Assembly: GCA_035577545.1 (NCBI GenBank)
Contig: DATLVI010000017.1
Location: 62,001-126,000 of the forward strand
Direction of reading: 5' to 3'
Length of the DNA: 64,000 bases
Origin: Verrucomicrobiia bacterium
GTDB lineage: Bacteria; Verrucomicrobiota; Verrucomicrobiia; Palsa-1439
Positions 16,147-24,294 of the stretch are shown piece after piece. The translations under genes and the position numbers were made by a program. The notes below the pieces were generated by a model. It was given only the letters and a program-made list of their open reading frames with translations. It did not search any database and was not told where the DNA came from. Positions within the stretch are counted from its first letter, which is position 1; the number at the start of each line of letters is the position of its first letter.

Positions 16147-17295
16147 TCAATCCCCGGCGCACGGACCACAATGATCGCCCTGCGCGAGAAACCCCGCAAC
16201 TGCGGACGGCGCCACGCACAAAGTCTGCTCGTGCTTGCTGTCGACTTTGTGGCAGATCGCCACCTTGTCTTTCGAGCAAAAGCCTCCCGATGGGCAGCCG
16301 CCGCCGTGGCCGGTGATTTCCTTGGACGTACGAACTACCGTGCGCGAATCAACCGAAGCGGAGGCCAGTACGCGATTGGCCACAACCTGGACCGTGCTCG
16401 ATTTCAGCGAGTCACGAAGTTGCTTGCCGGAACTGTGGCTCGCGAAGGTGTCGGCAAACGACATGGCCATTTCACGCCAGGCGGCGACGATGTTGCCCAC
16501 CTGCTCGGCGGTTTCGCCGTCATCGGTCACCATTCCGATTCGGCCGCTCCACGTGCCAAAGGCCAATTCGGCATCCACGACCAATCCATGCACACGCGAA
16601 CGAAGGCTGCTGGGCAGGAACGTGCCGCCGTGCGGCATGACCACGAGCACATGCAAAGGGTCGACCGTCTGTTCCCGCAAGAGCGTCATATCGCCATTCA
16701 ACATCGCCTGAAAGGCCCGCCGTTGGCGCTCAACTTCGTCCTTCTGCCCGAAGTACGCGACCTGGCGGAACATCAGACCCAGAAGCTGGTCGGCGGAACC
16801 CGACAACTCATCCCCCAATCGGGCGTGGACGTAGCCGGCATCGTTCAGCACGTTCTGTCCGCCGCCGATGGGATCGAAGAAAAGTTGCACGACGACGTCA
16901 CGCGCTTCTCCAGCTTGTTCGTGGTAACTGACGACCATCAACGACGGGGAGGTCGGTGGCACAATCGATGACGCCTCGGAGGGATGATTCAGCATCGCGG
17001 AGACGTTTCCCACGAGCGCGGGACTGACGTGATCGGTTTCCCCCAACAACTGGAGACATTCACTGTATTGAGCAGGAGCCAGCGCGGCGGTGCCGCGGGC
17101 AGGCTGATTGACAGCCAGCGCTTTCACGGGAACCGCGGCCACAACCGCATTGGGAGATGAGAAGATGGAATCCGCCGCCAAGGTTGCCGCGAGACAATGC
17201 GAAGACAAGTAAAACATCAGACCGGCGGCTGAACTGCGAAATACAAAATACGGATTGAGCCTCAGTCCTCGGTAACTGGTGGTCCTGTTATTCAT
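16147..17295 (-). CDS. secreted protein with C-terminal Cys/His ICHK motif
   Basis: A 382-aa protein. The ATG at 17295 is preferred because a signal sequence follows (SAAGLMFYLSSHCLAATLA); an upstream in-frame start at 17448 adds an Arg/Trp-rich segment. The central part (about 120-320) has an alpha/beta character without a recognised family. The last 40 residues hold VAICHKVDSKHEQTLCVAPS followed by AVAGFLAQGDHCGPC, a Cys/His module found at the ends of many bacterial exoproteins (ICHxxG...HLAHGDxxGxC). The module's role is unknown; metal or disulfide structure is likely. It sits between two HEAT-protein genes. Confidence 0.7.
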   Translation of the reverse strand: MNNRTTSYRGLRLNPYFVFRSSAAGLMFYLSSHCLAATLAADSIFSSPNAVVAAVPVKALAVNQPARGTAALAPAQYSECLQLLGETDHVSPALVGNVSAMLNHPSEASSIVPPTSPSLMVVSYHEQAGEARDVVVQLFFDPIGGGQNVLNDAGYVHARLGDELSGSADQLLGLMFRQVAYFGQKDEVERQRRAFQAMLNGDMTLLREQTVDPLHVLVVMPHGGTFLPSSLRSRVHGLVVDAELAFGTWSGRIGMVTDDGETAEQVGNIVAAWREMAMSFADTFASHSSGKQLRDSLKSSTVQVVANRVLASASVDSRTVVRTSKEITGHGGGCPSGGFCSKDKVAICHKVDSKHEQTLCVAPSAVAGFLAQGDHCGPCAGD

Positions 17296-17531
17296 TTCGC
17301 GTCTCAAATATGCAAGTTCGATGCCAGCCGCGGCGCGGGATTCCCGTTGTTTGGAACCTCGATCATGGCCACACGAAAATGCCATAAACCTCCAAGAGAA
17401 CGGCCAATTCCAGCAATTCCTCCGGTGGACCCAACGCCTTTTTAACATAGGCCAACGTCACGTGAAGTCAAATTATCGGCCTGGCCAGACAACCCGTGAA
17501 CGAAAGTGGACAAACCGAACGCCAACCCGGT

Positions 17532-19454
17532 TCAATGTGTGGCGGGTGGATTTGCCGCCCCTGCCGCAACCTTTTCTTGCTTCTCCGTTACTTTGGCCAA
17601 AGCCTCGGCAGCAGCGTCGCGCACGAGACTGTTCTCGTCATTCTCCGCGCGCGTAAGAATTTCCTTCGCGTTGGCATCGCCAATCTGCCCCAGCGCCCAC
17701 GCGACCGAAGCACGGACACGGGACTCCTTTTCCTTCATGAGCCGCACCTTCTCATCGATCGGTCCGGTCACAATCGTGACGCCTTCTGTGTCCGCCGGTG
17801 CCGCTTCGTAGTAGGGACGCACAGCCGCTTCCAGCGGTCCGATGGCGCGTGCCTCACCGATCTTGCCGAGTGACACCGCCGACTCCGCCCGCAACCCGGC
17901 GTCTTCCGCCCTCAAACCTTGTTCGACCAGAGAATCAATGGACGCGGGATCACGAATGTCTCCCAGGGCCTTGGCGGCGATGATCTTCTCCTCAACCACC
18001 TTCATCCTGGCAATTTCCGGCAGCAGGCCCGTCTGCGTCCCGATGACAAGGCCGTCTTGTTCCGATGCCGCCGCTGTTTGTTTCTTATCGCCCGTGAGGA
18101 CCTGGATCAAGGCTGTCGTCGCACTCCGATCGCCCAGCTTGCCCAGCGCCTCGGCCGCCGCGGCCCGTACAAAGCCGTTGGAATCACGGAGTAGTTCCAC
18201 CAGTTTCGGCACCGCCGTCCGCTCCCCAAGATTACCGAGTGTCCGCGCGGATTCTGCCCGCACGTTGGCGTCGGCGTCGTTGCACCTTTCCTGCAGCGCT
18301 TCGACAAGGCCCTCTCCTCGTAGACGGCGCAGCGCCTGGACCGCAGCGAAACGGACCACGGGATCCGTGTCCTTCAACGCCTCGATGACCGCTGGGAGTT
18401 GTTCCCCGCCGCCAATCTCCCCGAAGATGCGGATGATCTTCTCGCGAACATCGCGATTGGGATGATGCAGGTACCCGGTCAGGCTTGGCAACGCCGAGAC
18501 AGCTCGGCTGCGGATGATCGCCTCGTGGGCATGCAGCCTGGCCTCGCGGTCGTCGGAGACGATGGCACGAACCAGCGCCGCAATCGCTTTCTCGTCGTCA
18601 GAGTGGGCCAACGCGTCCGCGGCCCGGTCGCGAACGAGCGCGTAAGGGTCATTTTGAAGTTTGGCGGCAATGGGTTCGACGATCAGGGCGATCCGATCCT
18701 TCTGGTCCCCGGCGGTTGCCGACAACGACATGATCACTGTGGCGCGGACGTGCCAATCGGGATCGTCCAGGGCACCGATCAGCACTGGAATCGAGGAGGC
18801 GCCGTCGAAATGCGCCAAGGTACTGGCTGCGGCAGTTCGGACGAGCGCGTTCTTGTCCCGCAACGCTTCCGCGAGCGAGGGAACCGAGGCGGCGGTTCCA
18901 CACTCGGCCAGGGCGCTGACAACTTCCATCCGGACCAAGTCGTCTGGATCCCGGATGGTATCGATCAATGCCGATTCCGCTGATCGGTCCGCGGATTGCC
19001 GTAACGCGGCCGCCGTCAGCCGTCGCACGTCAGCTCGTTCGTCCTTCAAGCCGTCCGTGGAAATGGCCAGGGGCGTCAACTGCGACAGCCGCGTCAACGC
19101 TCCTGCGGCAGCCATGCGGACAGACTCCGTTTCGTCGCGGGTCATACGCCAGAGGATCTTGCCGCCATCCGGCTCGCCAAACTCCCCGAGCAATGCTGTC
19201 ACCAGGACCCGCACCTCGCTGCGATCGTCTTTGGCCAGGCCAGCCAGAACTTCCATGGTGTTCGAGGTGCTTTGCAGCTTACCCTGGATGTAGGAAACGG
19301 CCGTGGGAGGATAGAGCCGGTCGAAATGGAGGCGCTGGTAGGCGACCTGGAGTTTGGTGTCCGCCGATGGCGACGCTGCCTCTTCCCCATGCGACAAGGG
19401 CAACAACACATAAATGCTCAAGATACCGATCAGCCAAAACTTGAATCGCCGCAT
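17532..19454 (-). CDS. large secreted HEAT-repeat protein
   Basis: A 640-aa protein. The ATG at 19454 is chosen because GAGGAAG lies at proper spacing and a signal peptide follows (MRRFKFWLIGILSIYVLLPLS ending near HGEE, shown in shortened form). Two other in-frame starts upstream lack this support. After about 50 residues the chain is HEAT repeats throughout, such as DRSEVRVLVTALLGEFGE and DPDDLVRMEVVSALAECG, roughly 16-18 units, with a short insert near residues 500-530. It should act as an extracytoplasmic protein-binding scaffold. The C-terminus is Ala/Lys-rich. It follows the one-TM protein gene by 43 bp. Confidence 0.87.
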   Translation of the reverse strand: MRRFKFWLIGILSIYVLLPLSHGEEAASPSADTKLQVAYQRLHFDRLYPPTAVSYIQGKLQSTSNTMEVLAGLAKDDRSEVRVLVTALLGEFGEPDGGKILWRMTRDETESVRMAAAGALTRLSQLTPLAISTDGLKDERADVRRLTAAALRQSADRSAESALIDTIRDPDDLVRMEVVSALAECGTAASVPSLAEALRDKNALVRTAAASTLAHFDGASSIPVLIGALDDPDWHVRATVIMSLSATAGDQKDRIALIVEPIAAKLQNDPYALVRDRAADALAHSDDEKAIAALVRAIVSDDREARLHAHEAIIRSRAVSALPSLTGYLHHPNRDVREKIIRIFGEIGGGEQLPAVIEALKDTDPVVRFAAVQALRRLRGEGLVEALQERCNDADANVRAESARTLGNLGERTAVPKLVELLRDSNGFVRAAAAEALGKLGDRSATTALIQVLTGDKKQTAAASEQDGLVIGTQTGLLPEIARMKVVEEKIIAAKALGDIRDPASIDSLVEQGLRAEDAGLRAESAVSLGKIGEARAIGPLEAAVRPYYEAAPADTEGVTIVTGPIDEKVRLMKEKESRVRASVAWALGQIGDANAKEILTRAENDENSLVRDAAAEALAKVTEKQEKVAAGAANPPATH

Positions 19455-19497
19455 CGTCATCTTCCTCACCGGTACATGCAGTGGTGTGCCGAAGTGG

Positions 19498-20523
19498 TCA
19501 ACTCGGGTAACCCGGCCCCCGCTGGATTCGCCCGACACCCTTCGCCAGAGCACGAATGATTCGCGGTAGTCCCCGTTCAATCACTTCGGAGGGCATCATG
19601 GCGGTCACTTTCACCGCCGGACCGTCCGCCACAATTTGCGCGCGGGACAACTGCTGGAGCGCAGTCTCGGCCTCCGGGCTGTCAAATCTCACGCGGGCCA
19701 TCCCCACGCCCATCATCCTAGTATCAGACAACAGCTGCGCCAATTCCTGAGCCTTCTTCGGATCGAAGCTGAGGGCCACCATTTCGATACGCCCCTCGTC
19801 CAGCGAGATCTTGCCCTTCACCAAAGCCGCCGCCATGTAGGGACGGAAACGATCCGTAAACAGCAAGCCCGGCTCGGGGATGACGGCAATAAAGGAAACG
19901 GGCTCGTGGAGGTAGTTCTGAACGGTCTCGTAACGATCGTTCAGCACGGCTTCCAGCAGTTCCCGCTGTCGCTTCTCAGCTTCCGGGCTGGCGAGGATGA
20001 CGACCTCACGCCCCAGCGTGGACAGCATGGATTGACCCATCTTAAAAAAATTCTCGGGAAGTTGAGCCTTCCAGTAGCCCTCCGAACTGAACGCAGGCAG
20101 CTTCTCGGGTACCAGGTTCCCAAAGATGTGAATCGCCACGTCGCGCAATTCCCCTTCCGCGCGATACGTGACCAGCATCATGGCGACGTCGCCCTGGGCC
20201 AGCGTGGGATTGGCGCCAAGGGCCTTGCCGAGAGACTCCTTGATTTGCTCCAAAAGCTGCGGATTATCCCCGAACGCCATTTGCAGGAAGGCGGCGGAGA
20301 ATTCCTTGCGCGCCGGCGCCTTGACGATCATATCCTGCCGTCTCACAGCGTCCTGGACAACCATGCGAACTTGATTCGTCTCCAGGACAACCCGGCGGAA
20401 TCGTTGGGTTACATTGAGAGCCAGGACCCCCGCGGCCAACAGCAGGACGACCAGCAGCGTCCAAACGATAACGTTGGCCCTAAGTCCCTTTCCCCGTGTA
20501 TTCTTCCCTTTGTTCCCGGCCAT
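19498..20523 (-). CDS. single-pass membrane protein of unknown function
   Basis: A 341-aa protein with a basic N-terminus (MAGNKGKNTRGKGLR), one membrane span at about residues 18-37 (VIVWTLLVVLLLAAGVLAL) and a large domain expected outside the inner membrane. The soluble domain alternates helices and strands and contains a segment like a substrate-capacity domain (LVTYRAEGELRDVAIHIFG), but no known family was recognised. It starts 9 bp after the ExbD-like gene and precedes the large HEAT gene, so it is probably a dedicated part of the same complex. Confidence 0.7.
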   Translation of the reverse strand: MAGNKGKNTRGKGLRANVIVWTLLVVLLLAAGVLALNVTQRFRRVVLETNQVRMVVQDAVRRQDMIVKAPARKEFSAAFLQMAFGDNPQLLEQIKESLGKALGANPTLAQGDVAMMLVTYRAEGELRDVAIHIFGNLVPEKLPAFSSEGYWKAQLPENFFKMGQSMLSTLGREVVILASPEAEKRQRELLEAVLNDRYETVQNYLHEPVSFIAVIPEPGLLFTDRFRPYMAAALVKGKISLDEGRIEMVALSFDPKKAQELAQLLSDTRMMGVGMARVRFDSPEAETALQQLSRAQIVADGPAVKVTAMMPSEVIERGLPRIIRALAKGVGRIQRGPGYPS

Positions 20524-20532
20524 GAGATGTTC

Positions 20533-21174
20533 CTACTGCGTACCTATCGCGGTTCCGCCTTCACCAAACTTGATCGGTTCGTCGATCCCGAGTAGTTCCC
20601 AGCCGGTATCGAAGCCCAGGTTATCCGCAGCCTGGCGGGCCTTGCGAAACACGTTGAAACTATCATCCCTGACCAGAAAAGCAACGTATTGCTTGCCCTT
20701 GTCTAGTTGAGACAGGATTGCCTGGTACTTGCTGTTGGGATTCTCAAGATCGGCCGCTCCTTCTCCGGTAGCGCCCGGACGCGCTTCCAATCCCATCTGC
20801 CCCACGAGCAAATAGCGGGGATCAACCTTGTAGTAGGGATTCCCAACCTCTTGCCCTTGAATAGCTTTTAGGAAAGATCCAAGGTCACCACCGCGAACTC
20901 CTGGATTCAGTCTCGACATCAATTCCTCGACCTGCTCATCCAAGCCGGCTTTGTCGACAAAGAATAGGTGGTCGTTTCGACACTCGAAGAAAAGAGCTTG
21001 TTTTGAGGAAGGAGCGGAACGCGGGGTCGGTCTAAAAACAGGTATCTTGACGGCCAGTTGCACTGTGACAAACAGGGCCAGGAGCAGAGCCGCCGTCGAG
21101 ATGGTAATAATATCACAGAACGAAATGATGAGCATCTCGAACTCGGCCTTCTTCTTTTTTCTTCGCCCTGCCAT
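20533..21174 (-). CDS. ExbD/TolR-like protein with the conserved membrane Asp
   Basis: A 213-aa protein with a very basic N-terminus (AGRRKKKK), one membrane span at about 14-42 and an extracytoplasmic domain. The span reads MLIISFCDIITISTAALLL, placing Asp21 where ExbD, TolR and MotB carry the proton-accepting Asp. The C-terminal part (YVAFLVRDDSFNVFRKARQA) resembles the ExbD periplasmic fold. It is longer than typical ExbD (about 140 aa) owing to a 60-residue insert. The ATG at 21174 is used; a TTG at 21183 is in frame. It is only 5 nt from the second ExbD-like gene. Confidence 0.8.
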   Translation of the reverse strand: MAGRRKKKKAEFEMLIISFCDIITISTAALLLALFVTVQLAVKIPVFRPTPRSAPSSKQALFFECRNDHLFFVDKAGLDEQVEELMSRLNPGVRGGDLGSFLKAIQGQEVGNPYYKVDPRYLLVGQMGLEARPGATGEGAADLENPNSKYQAILSQLDKGKQYVAFLVRDDSFNVFRKARQAADNLGFDTGWELLGIDEPIKFGEGGTAIGTQ

Positions 21175-21179
21175 GTTTA

Positions 21180-21677
21180 TCAATCCGTGGAAATAGCCAG
21201 ACCCTTTTCAGCCTCATTCCAATCAACTTTGAAGTCAGCATCGATGGCATCGTAACCAACCTCGATCGGCCGCTTCCCGATCAGGTTGCGAACCGTACGA
21301 TAGAGCTTCACTGACCGCGGTCGCACCATGACGACAACATATTCGTCACCCCTGTGTGCCTGCACCTTGTCCAATAGTTTCTCGACTGGATTCCCCGATT
21401 GCTGCAACTCCTCCCACGCAACCTTCACCTCGCCGGGATACAAGACCAGTTTGTCCTGCTGGCAATCAATATACGAAGGGATCTTTGGGTTCGTAACGTT
21501 ATTGTGCCCGGAATACAGCCCGGCAAACGCGATAATACGTTTGCCCTTTGGATTGACGGCAATGCGCATGACGATAACCACGAGGATCAAGGAGATCAGT
21601 TTTAGCACGATCGCCATGATTGACAGGAAAGGCTCGACGTTGATGTCGATCTTCTCGTATGGCTTGCGACGCGCCAT
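21180..21677 (-). CDS. ExbD-like protein lacking the membrane Asp
   Basis: A 165-aa protein with a short basic N-terminus and the ExbD-type entry INVEPFLSIMAIVLKLISL. Canonical ExbD reads NVTPxxDV at this place, so Asp is replaced here by Ser19. One span (about 17-37) precedes a periplasmic domain with YVVVMVRPRSVKLYRTVRNL, the ExbD-like strand-helix pair. Loss of the Asp suggests a structural partner that cannot itself carry protons, paired with the Asp-bearing protein of the next gene. It lies 45 bp after the channel gene in the same transcript. Confidence 0.8.
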   Translation of the reverse strand: MARRKPYEKIDINVEPFLSIMAIVLKLISLILVVIVMRIAVNPKGKRIIAFAGLYSGHNNVTNPKIPSYIDCQQDKLVLYPGEVKVAWEELQQSGNPVEKLLDKVQAHRGDEYVVVMVRPRSVKLYRTVRNLIGKRPIEVGYDAIDADFKVDWNEAEKGLAISTD

Positions 21678-21722
21678 GGAATCAGCGTCCCTGCCCGAGC
21701 GATGCGGTTAATCTCGGCATGT

Positions 21723-23435
21723 TCACATTCCGTCGTCGCCGCGGGCTTCCTGGAAGACAACCTTGCGCGGACGGGAGAGCTGCTTGAGCAACTCGTCGCT
21801 CGTGCTCAGGTGATTGCGAAGGTTCGCCAGCGTCTGCCGGAATTCATCCGAACTGCCCACCTGCCGCAAAGTTGTTTCCATCGCCTGCGTCGTCCGCAAC
21901 ACTTTGTCGATCTCCGTGCCCAATTGGGCGACTTTCTCCAGTTGCTCGTTGAGCGACTCGACGGATTGTTGCATGCGTTCGCTGTAGCGCGTGGACGCGG
22001 TCTCCAGGGACGAAACGGCTTGTCGGAACGAATCGGCCAGTCGCGTTGAAAGCTGACTGAACTCCTGCACCATCTTCTCAAAGCGGGCAATCTCTTTCTT
22101 GTCCAATTCCTGGATGGCCCCAACGTACTTCTCGTGGGCGTCGCCAAACTGCTCGGACTGCTCCTTGGCGATCCGGGTAAGTTGCTCCGTCAAATCGTCG
22201 AATTTGTCCGCCAACTTCTGCTCGTTCTTCGTGTAAATCTCCAGGTTGCGCTCCTGCGTCTTGGTGAGTTCCGACATGATCCGCTGCGTGCCGTTGTTGA
22301 AGTTGCTGGCCACGCCTTCCAGCTTGCCACCGAGCTGGGAGCCCAGTTCGCCGATCCGCCGCTCGTAATTCTGCGCAAATTCGTCGTACTTCTGGTTGAT
22401 CACGTCCCCCGCCTTGGAGATCGCGCGCGAAAAGACCTCTTCATACCGATCAGGATTGGGCAATCGGCGAAAACCGGCGTCGATGGCCTGGGCCAGTTCT
22501 TCCACGGGGAATTTCGACTGCGTCTGCATGCCCTCCATCCCCTGGCGAATCGCCGCGACCATCTCGTCCACCGGGAACGCTTTCTGCGCTTCCGCCGAAG
22601 GCATGCGCGAAAGCAGGCGATCCTCAACCAGTTCATCGATCTCGCCGAGTATCTCTTCTTCCTTGCGCTCAACCATCAAGCTCGGAAACGCCGCCAAACC
22701 GGCGGTCAACAAGCCCAGGAGTGTGCACATGAACGCGACCGCAAGGCCTTCGGTGATCGTGCCGATTTGCCCCGTGATCGCTTCCGTCGTCACGTTCGCG
22801 CCCGTCAGGAACGCGGCGAAACCGCTGATGCCGGCCGCCACGCCATACACGGTGCCGACGAACCCCAACAGCGGCATCGCCCAGATGAACAGACGATTTC
22901 GGCGGAAAGATGAATCCGAGGCAGCCGCGTCCATGTCAGCTTGTTCGCGCGCATATTCGGTGGTGCGCTCAAAATCACCCGTGTTGATCCACATGGCCAA
23001 TACGCGCGCAATGCGTGTGAGACCAAGGCTCTCGGCAATATTCGGACGATCTTTTACGCGGTTGTAAACATCAATAAGCCGCTCGTTGTCGCTCATGTCG
23101 AGATCTTCCGGCAGGCCAGCGTCCTCAATCGCGGCGCGTTCTTTGTTCATCCGCAGAAACTTTAGGGCGATGTTGCCCATCGACAACGCGAACACCCAGC
23201 TTATCAAGCCTTGGAAGATAACGCGTTCGATCAGGTAGGGATGCACCAGCACGCCATTCTTCGACTCGGAACCCAAAAACAGATCTCGCACGAAGTTTGC
23301 TTTGGTAATCGGCGTAAGACCCAACAGAACGAACCAAATGATTGTACATGCCGTCGCAATCCCAACCATCTGGATGGTATTGACTTCTGTGTGTGGCCGC
23401 TCGTGCGAAGGGAATTCTACAATTTGAGTAGACAT
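21723..23435 (-). CDS. MotA/TolQ/ExbB-family proton channel with long coiled-coil tail
   Basis: A 570-aa inner-membrane protein. Four spans are predicted near residues 22-42, 72-92, 182-212 and 230-254, with a cytoplasmic loop of about 90 residues between the second and third, as in MotA. The pore signatures MPLLGFVGTVYGVAAG and ITEGLAVAFMCTLLGLL are those of the family. Residues 260-570 form a highly charged, helical tail (heptad-rich, for example LEKVAQLGTEIDKVL), far longer than in TolQ or ExbB. The start at 23435 is preceded by GAGGAG at 12 nt. It is the first gene of the operon driven from 23620-23648. Confidence 0.88.
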   Translation of the reverse strand: MSTQIVEFPSHERPHTEVNTIQMVGIATACTIIWFVLLGLTPITKANFVRDLFLGSESKNGVLVHPYLIERVIFQGLISWVFALSMGNIALKFLRMNKERAAIEDAGLPEDLDMSDNERLIDVYNRVKDRPNIAESLGLTRIARVLAMWINTGDFERTTEYAREQADMDAAASDSSFRRNRLFIWAMPLLGFVGTVYGVAAGISGFAAFLTGANVTTEAITGQIGTITEGLAVAFMCTLLGLLTAGLAAFPSLMVERKEEEILGEIDELVEDRLLSRMPSAEAQKAFPVDEMVAAIRQGMEGMQTQSKFPVEELAQAIDAGFRRLPNPDRYEEVFSRAISKAGDVINQKYDEFAQNYERRIGELGSQLGGKLEGVASNFNNGTQRIMSELTKTQERNLEIYTKNEQKLADKFDDLTEQLTRIAKEQSEQFGDAHEKYVGAIQELDKKEIARFEKMVQEFSQLSTRLADSFRQAVSSLETASTRYSERMQQSVESLNEQLEKVAQLGTEIDKVLRTTQAMETTLRQVGSSDEFRQTLANLRNHLSTSDELLKQLSRPRKVVFQEARGDDGM

Positions 23436-23497
23436 GCTTTTATACAACTCCTCTATTTAGCTCTGAACCTTCTTTTGGGTGGCTCGCAGCCTGCGCG

Positions 23498-23517
23498 CCT
23501 GTTTCGGGACAGGCGTC
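23498..23517. repeat. 7-bp hairpin in the leader of the channel operon
   Basis: CGCCTGT and ACAGGCG flank the loop TTCGGG. It lies in the long leader (about 180 nt) between the promoter at 23620-23648 and the channel start, and could be a dispersed palindrome, a recO terminator without T-run, or a leader structure. Confidence 0.45.
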
Positions 23518-23619
23518 TCCTATCTTCCGAACCGTTTAAACTCGACCACTTACTAACATCTCCCTGCCATTGACCAGCTTATCTACAAACAAGCCGTGGC
23601 TCTCGCCTGTAAGCCATGT

Positions 23620-23648
23620 ATTATATGGGTTGTACGGCAATTAGTCAA
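23620..23648 (-). promoter_or_regulatory. strong sigma-70 promoter of the ExbB/ExbD/HEAT operon
   Basis: On the minus strand TTGACT (23643-23648), a 17-nt spacer and a perfect TATAAT (23620-23625). It lies just after the recO stop and points at the channel gene, with transcription expected from about 23613. This is the best promoter match in the window. Confidence 0.75.
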
Positions 23649-23652
23649 TTCC

Positions 23653-24288
23653 TCATTTTTCCACGAGAAATTGTCTCGTTCGCGGTCTGCGCCCAAGTTC
23701 TGCATCCAAGAGTTCCCACACAACCCGCTGGCTCGCAACGATTTGCTCGGTACTCAAACGGACGCGCTCGACGCCCTTCAACGACGCACTTGCCAGTGAC
23801 CGAAGAACCTTGTTCACGCTTGTTGCCGCCTCCCATTTCGGGGTCCAACCCGCAGCTGCCAAAAGTTGGATCTCGAACCAGATCAACAAGACCGCATTAT
23901 GTTTTCGCCGTTCCAGTGCATCCAAGATCGCCGTCAATAGGGAGTGAATCCTGACGTTTGGATCCTCGCGCTCCGTGGCCATCTCGACCAATTCACAGAC
24001 GTAGGACGCTGCGGCCAATGAGTCAACCGACTCCCGCAAACGCGCGTGCGGCTCCTCAAGGAAGCAATCGTGCAAGAGGTGCAGATCACTTCGCCGGCTC
24101 GGCAAAAAAACAATCTCATCGCAGTAGAACAGGTCGATTTTTCCCTGGAACGGGCCTTTCGGTCGGCGGGCGCCTTTCGCCAGCGTCTTCAGTTTGCCGA
24201 ATTCGCGTGTGTACCAGGTGACGATGAGGCTGGATTCCGTGACCGGCTGACGACGCAAAACGATCCCTTCGGCGCGCTCGGTGTCCAT
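23653..24288 (-). CDS. recO: DNA repair protein RecO
   Basis: RecO loads RecA onto SSB-coated single-stranded DNA with RecR in the RecFOR pathway. The 211-aa protein begins with the OB-fold (EGIVLRRQPVTESSLIVTWY, then GKLKTLAKGARRPKG) and continues with the helical domain (AAASYVCELVEMATE...). It is about 30 residues shorter than E. coli RecO, and the four-Cys zinc site found in many homologues is absent. It begins 6 bp after the DUF502 gene stop, so both share the leaderless-type promoter upstream of that gene. Confidence 0.85.
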   Translation of the reverse strand: MDTERAEGIVLRRQPVTESSLIVTWYTREFGKLKTLAKGARRPKGPFQGKIDLFYCDEIVFLPSRRSDLHLLHDCFLEEPHARLRESVDSLAAASYVCELVEMATEREDPNVRIHSLLTAILDALERRKHNAVLLIWFEIQLLAAAGWTPKWEAATSVNKVLRSLASASLKGVERVRLSTEQIVASQRVVWELLDAELGRRPRTRQFLVEK

Positions 24289-24294
24289 GCGTTG

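Noticed and set aside
15043-23435. Interpretation of the channel operon as a Zorya defence system
   Set aside because: The channel has a ZorA-like long tail, but the partners have no OmpA/peptidoglycan-binding domain, and no helicase, nuclease or ZorC-like gene is present. The HEAT proteins are exported, unlike Zorya effectors.
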